Source: Rhodospirillales bacterium (GTDB lineage Bacteria > Pseudomonadota > Gammaproteobacteria > Nevskiales > Nevskiaceae). From it: a DNA stretch of 64,000 nt. This document shows positions 37,600-46,628 of this stretch, one piece after another. The notes under the pieces were generated by a model that saw only the letters and a program-made list of their open reading frames with translations, searched no databases and was not told the DNA's origin. Every line of letters starts with the position of its first letter. Positions within the stretch are counted from its first letter, which is position 1. The position numbers and the translations under genes were made by a program. The stretch is taken from positions 30,225 through 94,224 of the forward strand of contig CAJCJH010000086.1 of NCBI GenBank assembly GCA_903970615.1, given 5' to 3'.

Positions 37600-38958
37600 T
37601 TATTGGAGTGCTTCCCGCAGTGCGCTTGCGTATAAGGTGATGTCTTCCCCCGTGCGCGTTTCGGTGGCGCAAACCAGCAGCGCGTGACCCAGTTCCGGAA
37701 AATGCCGCGACAGATCGAAACCGCCAAGGATGTTGTGCGCGGCCAATTTTTCCAACACCGGCGCTACCGCTTTCGGCAGACGCAGCACCGCTTCATGGAA
37801 ACCCGCACCGCTGAATACGGCGATGACACCTTCAATCGCAGTGAGTGTTTCGACCAGCGCGGCGGTATTCGTCATCGAATGCGCGGCCACACGTTCAAGA
37901 CCTTCCGCACCGAGCAGCGACATATGGATGGTCGCTGCGGTGACCAGCAAACCTTGATTGGTACAGATATTCGAAGTCGCTTTGGAGCGGCGGATGTGCT
38001 GCTCGCGCGCCTGCAAGGTAAGCGCATAACCGGGGCGTCCATCGAGATCGACCGTACGGCCGATGATGCGTCCGGGCATCTGCCGCACCAACGCCTGCTT
38101 GGCCGTGAGAAAACCGAAGTAAGGTCCACCGGACGATAGCGGCGCACCGAGCGGCTGGCCATCGCCGACGACGATATCGGCACCTTTCGCGCCCCATTCG
38201 CCGGGCGGCTTGAGGAGTGCCAATGAGATGGGATTGACCACTGCGACCACCAGCGCGCCTTGCGCATGCGCCCAATCGGTAATCGCATCCACATCTTCCA
38301 GCGTGCCGAAAAAGTTCGGCTGCGCGATGACGACGGCGGTCGGCGCCGAACCTTCATAAGTCTGGAATTGCGTTAAGGAGGTCTGGCCGGATCGCGCATC
38401 GTAATTCACTGCCGTCAGGCGCAAACCTTGCGCATGGGTCACCGCAGTAACGACTTCCGAGTAATAAGGATGTAAGGCTTTCGGCAGCAGCACTTTTGCA
38501 CTGGTATTGACGCTGTTCGCACGCACCGCCATCAGCAGCGCTTCGGCCAGCGCGGAGGCGCCGTCGTACATCGAGGCATTGCTCACGTCCATACCGGTGA
38601 GCGCGCACATCATGCTCTGATATTCGTAGAGCAATTGCAGCGTGCCCTGGCTGGCTTCGGCCTGATAAGGCGTGTAGGCCGAATAGAATTCGCCGCGCGT
38701 GGTGATCTCCCAAACCGCTGCGGGAATGTGGTGTTCGTAAGCGCCGGCGCCGCAGAAGTTGATCAGGGTGCCATCGGTTGCCGCACGGCTACGCATCAGC
38801 CGCGAGACCTCCATTTCGGCAAGGCCTGGCGGCACCTGCTTCAAACCTTTGCAACGCAATTCCGCGGGAATTTCGCTGAATAAGGAGTCGATATCCGGTG
38901 CGCCGATCACGGCGAGCATTTCGCGGATATCGGTTTCGGTGTGCGGAATGAAAGGCAT
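37600..38958 (-). CDS. gcvPA: Glycine dehydrogenase (decarboxylating) subunit 1
   Basis: A 452-residue N-terminal half of the P-protein. The opening [33 protein letters not shown] is diagnostic. [47 protein letters not shown] and [15 protein letters not shown] follow. It lacks the PLP lysine, as expected for subunit 1, and pairs with GcvPB. It follows gcvH by 77 bases in the riboswitch-led operon. Confidence 0.97.
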   Translation of the reverse strand: MPFIPHTETDIREMLAVIGAPDIDSLFSEIPAELRCKGLKQVPPGLAEMEVSRLMRSRAATDGTLINFCGAGAYEHHIPAAVWEITTRGEFYSAYTPYQAEASQGTLQLLYEYQSMMCALTGMDVSNASMYDGASALAEALLMAVRANSVNTSAKVLLPKALHPYYSEVVTAVTHAQGLRLTAVNYDARSGQTSLTQFQTYEGSAPTAVVIAQPNFFGTLEDVDAITDWAHAQGALVVAVVNPISLALLKPPGEWGAKGADIVVGDGQPLGAPLSSGGPYFGFLTAKQALVRQMPGRIIGRTVDLDGRPGYALTLQAREQHIRRSKATSNICTNQGLLVTAATIHMSLLGAEGLERVAAHSMTNTAALVETLTAIEGVIAVFSGAGFHEAVLRLPKAVAPVLEKLAAHNILGGFDLSRHFPELGHALLVCATETRTGEDITLYASALREALQ

Positions 38959-39035
38959 CTTGATCTCGAAAGGTGTTGAGGATTTACGCTGCTGCCGGCT
39001 GCATCAATCCGAATGAATGCCGACGGACTTTGGAT

Positions 39036-39422
39036 TTAATCGGCCAGCGATTTTTCATACGCTGCGGCGTCGAGTAGCGCATCCACATCGGCTGGATTCG
39101 CCGGCTTCAGTTTCCACAGCCAGCCGGATTCGTAAGGATCGGTATTCAGCGTTTCCGGCGTGTCGCTGAGTTTGGGATTGGCCTCGATCACTTCACCGGC
39201 GATCGGCGCGTAAACATCCGACGCCGCTTTCACCGATTCCACCACCGCGCTCGCTTCGCCGGCAGCGAGCTTGCGGCCGGCCTTCGGCACTTCGACGAAA
39301 ACCAGATCGCCGAGTGCGGCTTGCGCATGATCGGTAATACCGATCAGCACACTGCCATCCGGCAATTTCTTGACCCATTCGTGCGACTTCGCGTACTTCA
39401 ATTCGGTGGGGATTTTGCTCAT
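39036..39422 (-). CDS. gcvH: Glycine cleavage system H protein
   Basis: A 128-residue lipoyl carrier. The lipoylated lysine is K65 in [53 protein letters not shown] and [28 protein letters not shown] complete the barrel and the C-terminal helix. It shuttles the aminomethyl group between P and T proteins and also accepts octanoyl groups in lipoate synthesis. It is the second gene of the operon. Confidence 0.98.
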   Translation of the reverse strand: MSKIPTELKYAKSHEWVKKLPDGSVLIGITDHAQAALGDLVFVEVPKAGRKLAAGEASAVVESVKAASDVYAPIAGEVIEANPKLSDTPETLNTDPYESGWLWKLKPANPADVDALLDAAAYEKSLAD

Positions 39423-39486
39423 CGAAACGCTCCTGTGTTGATAGGGTGTGCGCCGCGAACGGCGTGCTCATCATGCGATGCTAATT

Positions 39487-40572
39487 TCAGACTAAAACTT
39501 TTCCATTGCGAACGAACGGCGGTTTGACCTCGCGCGTTGGCAGCCACTGCCCGCGCACCTCAACTTCATAAGGGCCGTTGCTGCTGCCAGCCACGCGCGC
39601 GAACGCGATAGAACCTTTCAGCGTCGGTGCGAAGCCGCCGCTGGTGGTTTCGCCAATCGCGGCACCGCCTGCACTGCGCACCGGCATGTGTGCGCGCAAA
39701 ACGCCGCGCCCCTCCAGCACCAGACCAACATTCTTGCGCGGGGGTGCTGCGCGCTGCGCTTCGAGCGCTTTGCGGCCAATGAAATGACGCTCGTCGGGCG
39801 ACCAAGCGATGGTCCACGCGAGGCCGCATTCGAGCGGACTGACGCTTTCATCCATATCCAGCCCATACAGATTCATGCCGGCTTCGAGCCGCAAGGTGTC
39901 GCGTGCGCCGAGGCCGCAGGGCTTCACGCCGGCTGCGAGCAGGGATTTCCAGAACGCGAGCAAGTCTGCATGCGGCAGGATCAATTCAAAGCCGTCTTCG
40001 CCGGTGTAGCCGGTGCGGCCGATGAACTGTTCGCCGGACCAGGCGGCGCTGAATGGCGTCAAGGCCAGCGCACGTTCGGCGAATTCAGCAGGCAGCAATG
40101 CGCAGACTTTTTCACGCGCCTGCGGACCCTGCACTGCGAGAATGCCGAGATTGGTTCGATGCTTGATTTCCACACCGAACGCCGCAGCGTGTTGCCGCAG
40201 CCAGGCGAGATCTTTCTCCGTGGTGCCCGCATTCACCACCAGCCGGAAATGGCCTTCCTCGACGAAATAGACGATCAGGTCGTCGATCACGCCGCCGGTT
40301 TCTTCGAGCATGCAGGAATACAGGGCTTTGCCCGGCACCTTCAATTTGGCGACATCGTTCGCCAGCAGCAATCGTAGGAACTCGCGTACGCGCGCGCCGT
40401 GCAGATCCACCGCCGCCATGTGCGCCACGTCGAACATGCCCGCAGCTTGCCGCACGGCATGGTGCTCATCGAGCTGCGACGTGTATTGAATCGGCATGTC
40501 CCAACCGGCGAAATCCACCAGCTTCGCGCCGAGGGCGAGATGTTCTGCGTGCAAAGCAGTTTGTTTGAGCAT
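39487..40572 (-). CDS. gcvT: Glycine cleavage system T protein (aminomethyltransferase)
   Basis: A 361-residue tetrahydrofolate-dependent aminomethyltransferase. The N terminus MLKQTALHAEHLALGAKLVDFAGWDMPIQY is diagnostic. FIGRTGYTGEDGFELILPHAD and GARDTLRLEAGMNLYGLDMDE form the folate site. The start is ATG 40572. A longer in-frame start upstream would run into the glycine riboswitch and is wrong. It is the first gene of the gcv operon, under control of the tandem glycine aptamers. Confidence 0.98.
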   Translation of the reverse strand: MLKQTALHAEHLALGAKLVDFAGWDMPIQYTSQLDEHHAVRQAAGMFDVAHMAAVDLHGARVREFLRLLLANDVAKLKVPGKALYSCMLEETGGVIDDLIVYFVEEGHFRLVVNAGTTEKDLAWLRQHAAAFGVEIKHRTNLGILAVQGPQAREKVCALLPAEFAERALALTPFSAAWSGEQFIGRTGYTGEDGFELILPHADLLAFWKSLLAAGVKPCGLGARDTLRLEAGMNLYGLDMDESVSPLECGLAWTIAWSPDERHFIGRKALEAQRAAPPRKNVGLVLEGRGVLRAHMPVRSAGGAAIGETTSGGFAPTLKGSIAFARVAGSSNGPYEVEVRGQWLPTREVKPPFVRNGKVLV

Positions 40573-40605
40573 GCGGTTCAGGACTCGTGAATGTTGAAGT
40601 CGAAC

Positions 40606-40785
40606 CGCCCCTCTGTCTTGGGTACCTGAGAGTTCAGAGCGCCATTGCTCCTGCCCCATCGGTGAGCCGCGGTGAGACGGCTGCTCTCCAGAGTTAGCGA
40701 AGATCGTGCTCCTTTTGCCTGAGCGATTCCGGGCGGGTTTGCGCCTTCGGCGCCGCTTCGGTGAACTGAGGCGGTCTCTCGCACG
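40606..40785 (-). ncRNA. Tandem glycine riboswitch
   Basis: Two consecutive glycine aptamers read on the minus strand. Aptamer 1 runs from GCGAGAGACC near 40782 through CACCGAAG, CCGGAATCGCTCAGGC and AAAGGAGCACG (near 40705). Aptamer 2 runs from GGAGAGC (40689) through CACCGATGGGGC and AACTCTCAGGTACC to CCCAAGACAGAGGGG (40608). The conserved GGAGAG...CTCAGG...CAGAGGGG layout and the ligand-site sequences are present in both. It ends about 35 bases upstream of gcvT. Glycine binding should switch on the cleavage operon. Confidence 0.92.
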
Positions 40786-40838
40786 AACTTCGTTGCTGGC
40801 GCTAACGATAGCAGCCTCAGAGCTTGCTGGCGAGAGCC

Positions 40839-40865
40839 AGAATATTTTTTGACTTGCCATGTCAA
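40839..40865 (-). promoter_or_regulatory. Candidate gcv operon promoter
   Basis: On the minus strand a perfect TTGACA (40865-40860) is followed by TATTCT (40844-40839). The 15-base spacer is shorter than ideal. It lies about 55 bases upstream of the first aptamer. TTGAC and GTCAA form an overlapping inverted repeat here, so a divergent signal for the SapC gene on the other strand is also possible. Confidence 0.4.
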
Positions 40866-40914
40866 CGCCACTTGAGTCTAGCTGTGCGGATACGCGCTAC
40901 TTCATAATCCAGAG

Positions 40915-41685
40915 ATGACTGAAACTACACGCCTCACGCCACCGCCCGGCTACGGCCCTATCGCACTGCTCGATCGCAACCGTCACGCCGGACTTGGTGT
41001 CCGGCCCGACCTTGATTTTGCTTGGGCAAAATCGCTCAACCTCGCGTTCCTGACCTCCGCAGAACTGGCACGCGCGGCGCTTGATTATCCAATCGCTTTT
41101 GTTCGCGATACTGCCGGGGGCGATTTAGTGCCAGTTGCGATTTTCGGCGTAAGAACACAGCAAAATTTGTTCGTCGATGGTACTGGCCAATGGCGACAGC
41201 TGGCTTACGTGCCAGCCTACCTGCGGCGCTATCCTTTTTGCGTGGCACAAGCGACGGGCGGCCCGCCTGGTGCCGAAGCGCAGAGCCTCATCTGCGTACA
41301 GGAAGACCAGCTGGTGCCTTCGTCCAAGCCGCTATTCAATGCTCAGGGCGAAGCCACTAACGCTTGGAATCCAATCCGCGATCTTGTAGAAGCGGCAGAA
41401 GCCGCGCGTCAACGCACCTTGAAGCTAGTTCAGGAGATCAATGCCCTAGGCCTTATCATCCCGTTCGCGCCAATCAGCTTTCCGAACACCAGCGCGCAGT
41501 TGCGCTTGGATGGTTTGTACCAGATCGACCCTTCAGGCTTCGATGCTTTGAGCATCGATCAACTCAGCGCCTTGCGTGGCGACGCGCTGCGCGCGATCTA
41601 TGCTCACCTGCTTTCGCTAGGCAATTTCAGCAAGCTGCTGGAATTGGCAGTTGTACGAGAATCCGTGGCGACGCCATCGCCTTAA
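40915..41685 (+). CDS. SapC family protein
   Basis: A 256-residue protein of the SapC family (Pfam SapC-type). The opening PGYGPIALLDRNRHAGLGV, DFAWAKSLNLAFLTSAELARAALDYPIAFV and YVPAYLRRYPF are the family's recurring blocks. The C-terminal part is DQLSALRGDALRAIYAHLLSLGNFSKLLELA. No signal peptide or membrane segment is evident. The family is often found beside TonB receptor or tryptophan halogenase genes, but neither is here. Function in the cell is unknown. It is divergent from the gcv operon and convergent with the ubi hydroxylase. Confidence 0.82.
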   Translation: MTETTRLTPPPGYGPIALLDRNRHAGLGVRPDLDFAWAKSLNLAFLTSAELARAALDYPIAFVRDTAGGDLVPVAIFGVRTQQNLFVDGTGQWRQLAYVPAYLRRYPFCVAQATGGPPGAEAQSLICVQEDQLVPSSKPLFNAQGEATNAWNPIRDLVEAAEAARQRTLKLVQEINALGLIIPFAPISFPNTSAQLRLDGLYQIDPSGFDALSIDQLSALRGDALRAIYAHLLSLGNFSKLLELAVVRESVATPSP

Positions 41686-41720
41686 AAACCCATTTTCATG
41701 ACTCTGAACATAGCGATCGA

Positions 41721-42911
41721 TCAAGCCTGGGCCGCGCGGCGGCCGAGCCAGGATTTGAGCGGTGCGATTCGATCGACAGCGCTCATGCCGAAACCGAGTG
41801 CGGCGCGCAGGCCGGGCAACGAGTGACGGAACGCGCGGTACAGCGTATCGGTCAAGGCCAGCATTTCGAGATTGTGTGCCTTGCGTGCGCGGGCATAGCG
41901 CGCGAGTGCGCGTGCGCCGGCCCAGTCGCGGCGCGCGGCGCGGGCTTCGGCCAGCGTTGCCACCAGCGTGTGCACGTCGGCGAAGCCCAGATTCACCCCC
42001 TGCCCGGCGAGCGGATGAATCGCATGCGCGGCATCGCCCACCAGCACCATTGAAGCTGCAGCATAGTCACTCGCGTGCAGCAGTTGCAGCGGCACGCCGA
42101 TGCGCGGCGTGGCTTCGAGAATCTCGCCGAGTACGCCTTCGCTGGCCTGGCTCAGCCGCTGGCGGAAAGCAGTTTCATCGAGCCCGAGCAAGTCTTTAGC
42201 CAGCGCATCGTCGGCCGACCAGACGATCGACGAGCGCCCATCGGCCAGTGGCAGAAGTGCCAGTGGACCGGTTTTCAAAAAACGCTGGAATGCGGTCTTG
42301 CGATGCAGTGCTTGCGTGCGGATATGGCAGACGATCGCTCGTTGACCGTAAGCCCATTGCAGCGTTTCGATGCCAGCAAATGCACGCATCTGCGAAGCCG
42401 CGCCATCCGCGGCAATCAACAGACGCGCTTGCAGTCTGCGGCCGTCGTCGAGCTCGATGCTGGCGCCCTCATCGCTGAATTCCACGTGCGTGATCGCCGC
42501 CTCGATATGCAAGGCCACGCGATCCGATGCAAGCGTATTGAGCCGAGACCACAGCGCGTGCGCGATCAAACCGTGTTCGACGATCCAGCCCAACTGCGCG
42601 CGGCCGGCATCGGCGGCGTTGAATTTCAGCGCTTGCGCCGGCCCGCGCTCCCAGATTTTCATCTGCGTATAAGGGCTGATGCGCGCCGCGACGAGCGGCT
42701 GCCAGACTTGCAAATCCGCCAGTAATTGCTGGGATGCAGGCGTAATCGCGTAAATGCGCGGATCGTATTCGTCGGGCTTGCATTGCGGCGGCGCGCTGCC
42801 GCGTTCGATCAGCGCGACATCGAAGCCGGCGTCGTGCAGAGCGAGCGCTGCGGCAGCACCGACCGGGCCGCCGCCGACGACCAGGATTTCATGGCGAACG
42901 TCATGGCGCAT
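41721..42911 (-). CDS. FAD-dependent ubiquinone-biosynthesis hydroxylase (UbiH/UbiF/Coq6 family)
   Basis: About 396 residues. The dinucleotide-binding motif is EILVVGGGPVGAAAALALHDAGFDVALIERG, the second FAD motif is ADGAASQMR, and GDAAHAIHPLAGQGVNLGFADV is the C-terminal FAD signature. The family hydroxylates the ubiquinone ring at C1, C5 or C6. Which position cannot be told from sequence; by order it corresponds to the UbiI/VisC place of enterics. The start is ATG 42911, overlapping the end of the upstream mscS-like gene by 11 bases. It is the last gene of the pepP-ubiH cluster. Confidence 0.87.
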   Translation of the reverse strand: MRHDVRHEILVVGGGPVGAAAALALHDAGFDVALIERGSAPPQCKPDEYDPRIYAITPASQQLLADLQVWQPLVAARISPYTQMKIWERGPAQALKFNAADAGRAQLGWIVEHGLIAHALWSRLNTLASDRVALHIEAAITHVEFSDEGASIELDDGRRLQARLLIAADGAASQMRAFAGIETLQWAYGQRAIVCHIRTQALHRKTAFQRFLKTGPLALLPLADGRSSIVWSADDALAKDLLGLDETAFRQRLSQASEGVLGEILEATPRIGVPLQLLHASDYAAASMVLVGDAAHAIHPLAGQGVNLGFADVHTLVATLAEARAARRDWAGARALARYARARKAHNLEMLALTDTLYRAFRHSLPGLRAALGFGMSAVDRIAPLKSWLGRRAAQA

Positions 42912-45297
42912 ACGGAGCTTCCTGATGAGTATTGGGAGCGAGCAACGATTCCGCATCCTGCGCGCTCAGGGCCGGCGTGGACGAACCCGAGGGCAACAAG
43001 CGCAGCGACTGCACACCGGTGGCGAAATGAGTTGCCTGGCTCGCATCGATTTTTTCCTTGAGCAGGCGATTGAAGGCGCGGATGACATCGTATTGCCGCA
43101 GCGGCCGCGTTTTCAGCCGCGCTTGCAACACCACCGCGCCGCTGTCGAATTTATCCAGACCGAACACTTCGAGCGCGCCGATGATGTCGCGCCGCAGGAT
43201 CGGATCGTGCAACAGCGTGGCGCCGGTTTCGCGGATCAGCTTGAGTGCTTCGTCGACATCCGAATCGTAGGTGATGCGCACATTGAAGACGGCATAGCTG
43301 AATTCGCGCGACTGGTTCTTGATCGTCTTGATTTCCGAGAATGGAATCGCATGCACCGCGCCGTCGCCGTCGCGCAGCCGCACGGTGCGAATCGTCAGTC
43401 CTTCGACGGTGCCGGAACGGCTGTCCATTTCCACCACATCGCCCACAGCAATCGTGTCTTCGATCAGGATGAAAACGCCGGTGAGCATGTCCTTCACCAA
43501 GGTCTGCGCGCCGAGGCCCAGTGCGATGCCGATGACGCCGGCACCGGCGATCAGTGGCGTGACGTTGATGCCAAGATTCGCCAGCGTGGCGATGACGCCG
43601 ACCACCAGCAGTACCAGAAACAGCGCGTTGCGTACCAGCGGCAGCACCGTCAGCGCGCGCGTGCTGGGCACGCGGCCGCGGCGCGGACGGCTCGGCGTGA
43701 TCGCTTCGCGGATCGCGGTGTCGAGCAAAATCCACAACAGCGAGCCGGCGAGAATGGTGGAAACGATGCCGAACAATGACGTCGCCACGCGCTGGCCAGT
43801 CGCGCTTTCATGCGCCCACGCCCATGCAGAACCGCCCCATAACTGCGAAGCCAATTCAAGTACGACGAGCCAGACGGCGAATACCATTACCGCGTGCAGC
43901 ACTTTGAGGAATCGATCGAGATACGGCGCCGGGCGCAAACGCCGGGCGCGCCGTTCGCTCGCCAGCGCGAAACCGCGGCGTACCATCGCGGTCGCCAGAA
44001 AGCCCAGCACCATCAGGCCGGACGTTGCGATCGCGCGGCGCAGCGCCTGATTTTCGCGGTGGATCGTCAGCAGGGTTTGCAGTGATGAGATCGTCACCAG
44101 CAACAAAATCGGCAAATTCCAGACCGCCGCAAAGAACCGCAGCGCCTCGGTATTGAAACGATTTGCATGGCGCGCGGTGTAGCTGCTGTTGCGGATCAGA
44201 TGCGCGATCGCACGGCGGAAACGCAGCACGAACAGGCCCGCGACGACCGCAGCGCTGAGGTCTGCGAACGTGGAAATCACACTCGCAAGATCGTGCCCTA
44301 ACAGCGCGACCACGCGCACGTTGGTGGTAGCATCGCCGAGTGCTGCGAACGCGCCGGTGAAGAACAACAGCACTTGCGCACGTCGTAGCAGCACGCGAAA
44401 TGCCGGCCGGCGATGACCGCCGCCAAATAGCGAAAACAACAGCAGGCAAACCGTGGTGAACACCGCGCCACAGACCACGACATAAGCCGACATCAAGCCG
44501 AGCATCCGGCCCAGCGACGGTGTTGGCGTCACCGTGAAATGCACAGTCACATAGAACGCGATCACCCACGGCGCGACGCGGCACAGCACATAGCCGAACA
44601 GATCGCGTGTGCGGGCATCCGGCGGCAACGGCCGCGGCAGTTTCAGCACGCGTTCGATCGCGCGCGCGATCGCCAGCAGGGCGATGGCCAGCCCGCCCCA
44701 GATACCGAGCACGCGCAGCAACATCATCAGGCTGTCGACGATCGGTTCCGGCGAGCGCTGGAAGATGGTGCCGAATTGCTGCGCCGCTGCGGTCAATCGC
44801 CGGCTCCAGGAATCGACCACCGTATCGCGGCTGCGCAGCTGTGTTTCGATCGAGCCGAAGCCGCTGGCAACTGCGCCGATCAAACCGGGGGAGCCGTCCT
44901 CGGGTGTGTCGACATCGGCTTGCGCAGTGGCGGCTTTGAGTGCCTTCAGCTGTGTCAACAGGGCCGCGCGCGATTGCTCGTTCTGCAGAGTCTGAATAAC
45001 ATTGTCGAGCGAATCGTTGAGCGAATGTTCGGGCGCAGCCGCGGCATTTTTCGACGGCGCCGGAATCCCCGGCGATGCGGGAACTGGCGCGGGCGCGGGT
45101 GCCGGTGTCGCAGCAGCAACTGGCGACGGTGCGGCTGCCGCGGCCGGAGTTGCGGCCGGACGATCGACCGAGATTGATGCTTGCGGAACCGCAACGGCGG
45201 GATCGGCCGCGGCAGTTGCGGTAATCATCAACAGCAAGCCGCTGAAACCTGCGAGCAGCACAAGGCGCGGAATTTCCTGCATCGGATGCCGGTTCAT
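42901..45297 (-). CDS. Large MscS-family mechanosensitive ion channel
   Basis: A 798-residue protein with an N-terminal signal peptide (LVLLAGFSGLLLMITATAAA), a Pro/Ala-rich and coiled periplasmic region (to about residue 220), several membrane helices, and a C-terminal MscS core. The pore helix is GAGVIGIALGLGAQTLVKDMLTGVFILIED, followed by the beta domain TIAVGDVVEMDSRSGTVEGLTIRTVRLRD. This layout matches MscK/YbdG/YjeP-like multi-domain channels. The start is ATG 45297; a longer frame upstream lacks homology. It sits between the two ubi hydroxylase genes, an unusual place. Confidence 0.9.
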   Translation of the reverse strand: MNRHPMQEIPRLVLLAGFSGLLLMITATAAADPAVAVPQASISVDRPAATPAAAAAPSPVAAATPAPAPAPVPASPGIPAPSKNAAAAPEHSLNDSLDNVIQTLQNEQSRAALLTQLKALKAATAQADVDTPEDGSPGLIGAVASGFGSIETQLRSRDTVVDSWSRRLTAAAQQFGTIFQRSPEPIVDSLMMLLRVLGIWGGLAIALLAIARAIERVLKLPRPLPPDARTRDLFGYVLCRVAPWVIAFYVTVHFTVTPTPSLGRMLGLMSAYVVVCGAVFTTVCLLLFSLFGGGHRRPAFRVLLRRAQVLLFFTGAFAALGDATTNVRVVALLGHDLASVISTFADLSAAVVAGLFVLRFRRAIAHLIRNSSYTARHANRFNTEALRFFAAVWNLPILLLVTISSLQTLLTIHRENQALRRAIATSGLMVLGFLATAMVRRGFALASERRARRLRPAPYLDRFLKVLHAVMVFAVWLVVLELASQLWGGSAWAWAHESATGQRVATSLFGIVSTILAGSLLWILLDTAIREAITPSRPRRGRVPSTRALTVLPLVRNALFLVLLVVGVIATLANLGINVTPLIAGAGVIGIALGLGAQTLVKDMLTGVFILIEDTIAVGDVVEMDSRSGTVEGLTIRTVRLRDGDGAVHAIPFSEIKTIKNQSREFSYAVFNVRITYDSDVDEALKLIRETGATLLHDPILRRDIIGALEVFGLDKFDSGAVVLQARLKTRPLRQYDVIRAFNRLLKEKIDASQATHFATGVQSLRLLPSGSSTPALSAQDAESLLAPNTHQEAPYAP

Positions 45298-45356
45298 TGC
45301 ACCGCAAATTTCATCGGATCGATCATCGGCATGACCATAGCGGATCGGATGGCGGA

Positions 45357-46628
45357 TCAACGCGCAGCACCCGCCGGCAGCCCGAAATGCCCCAGATGTT
45401 GACGCAGCACGCTTTCGCGCAAGCCCGGCAGCAAGTCGACCGCGACCAGACCCCAATGCCGCGTCTGTGCCAATCCCGGCAGGCGATTGGAGAAAGTACG
45501 CACCATCAGATCGGTGAAGCCGCTGACACGGCTGCGATCACCCGCGCGCAGCGCGCTGAAGCCGGCCAGCAGATCGGCCGCACCAGGATCGTCCGCATCG
45601 TTGATCTCCGCGATCAGGCCGGCGAGTCCGGCAACATCGCGCAAGCCCAGATTGAACCCTTGCGCGGCCACCGGATGCAGGCTCTGCGCGGCGTTGCCGA
45701 GCAGCGCAACGCGCGGCACCTTGCTGACCTCGGCAATCACGCGCGCGAGCGGATACGCGAAGCGGCGGCCGAGTTCGGTGAAGCGGCCGAGCCTGCCGCC
45801 GAAAACAGTCTGCGCCTGTTGCAGATAGTCGTAATCACTGGCATCCAGCGCGGCCGACAGCTGTTCGCTCGGCAAGGTCCAGACCAGCGAGGCGGCGTTG
45901 CAATTGTCGCGCGCGCCGAGATTCGTTTTGGGAATCAGCGCGAGCGGACCAGAGGTGGTGAAGCGCTCGTAAGCCACGCCGGCATGCGGCCGCGACAGGC
46001 GCACGGCCGACACCACCGCGTGCTGCGCGTAGTCGCGGGTCTGCGCGCCGATGCCGAGCAGCGCGCGCACCGCGGATTGCGCGCCGTCGGCTGCGGCCAG
46101 CAATCGAGCGCTGATCGTTGTTGATGCGGATGCTGAATCTTGATCGGCCACATTTGGCTCGGCGCTGACGATCTGCAATTCAACTCGATCGGTATTCACA
46201 CTCACCGCCGTAACCCGCGCCGGACATAGCACTTGCACACGGCTATCACGCAGGCGTTGCCACAGCGCCGCACCGATCGCACGCAGCGGCACGTTGTAGC
46301 CGAGCGCTTCGAGGCCGGCGTCGGCGGCGCTGAAACGCGCGGTACCGAAGCAGCCGCGTTCAGAAATATGCGTCGCCAGAATCGGCATGGCGTCGGGTTC
46401 GAGTTCGCGCCAGATGCCGAGCGTTTCAAAGATGCGGCGGCTGGCATCGTTCAGCGCGATGCAACGCTCGTCCCAAGCCGGCTGGCTGATCGGCGGCTGT
46501 GCGGCTTCGATCAGGACGATGCGCCATGATGACTCCGCCAGCGCCACGGCGAGACTCGCACCAACCAGGCCGCCACCGACGATGGCGATGTCGTAATCCG
46601 GCTTGTTGATCGCGGCCGATTCAACCAT
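45357..46628 (-). CDS. ubiH: 2-octaprenyl-6-methoxyphenol hydroxylase family protein
   Basis: A 423-residue FAD monooxygenase. DIAIVGGGLVGASLAVALAESSWRIVLIEAA is the Rossmann motif. WDERCIALNDASRRIFETLGIW, ARLLAAADGAQSAVRALLGI and ALLGNAAQSLHPVAAQGFNLGLRDVAGLAGLI are typical of UbiH. It hydroxylates the ubiquinone precursor ring. It follows pepP and DUF3667, in the familiar UPF0149-pepP-ubiH order. The start overlaps the DUF3667 stop by eight bases. A few Ser/Ala/Asp-rich residues form an extra loop near residue 165. Confidence 0.92.
   Translation of the reverse strand: MVESAAINKPDYDIAIVGGGLVGASLAVALAESSWRIVLIEAAQPPISQPAWDERCIALNDASRRIFETLGIWRELEPDAMPILATHISERGCFGTARFSAADAGLEALGYNVPLRAIGAALWQRLRDSRVQVLCPARVTAVSVNTDRVELQIVSAEPNVADQDSASASTTISARLLAAADGAQSAVRALLGIGAQTRDYAQHAVVSAVRLSRPHAGVAYERFTTSGPLALIPKTNLGARDNCNAASLVWTLPSEQLSAALDASDYDYLQQAQTVFGGRLGRFTELGRRFAYPLARVIAEVSKVPRVALLGNAAQSLHPVAAQGFNLGLRDVAGLAGLIAEINDADDPGAADLLAGFSALRAGDRSRVSGFTDLMVRTFSNRLPGLAQTRHWGLVAVDLLPGLRESVLRQHLGHFGLPAGAAR

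Noticed and set aside
40573..40860. N-terminal extension of gcvT
   Set aside because: The in-frame extension would translate the glycine riboswitch. The true N terminus MLKQTALHAEH starts at 40572.
43319..44050. Plus-strand open frame inside the mscS-like gene
   Set aside because: It is Ser/Arg-rich with no homology. The minus-strand MscS protein has clear motifs throughout.
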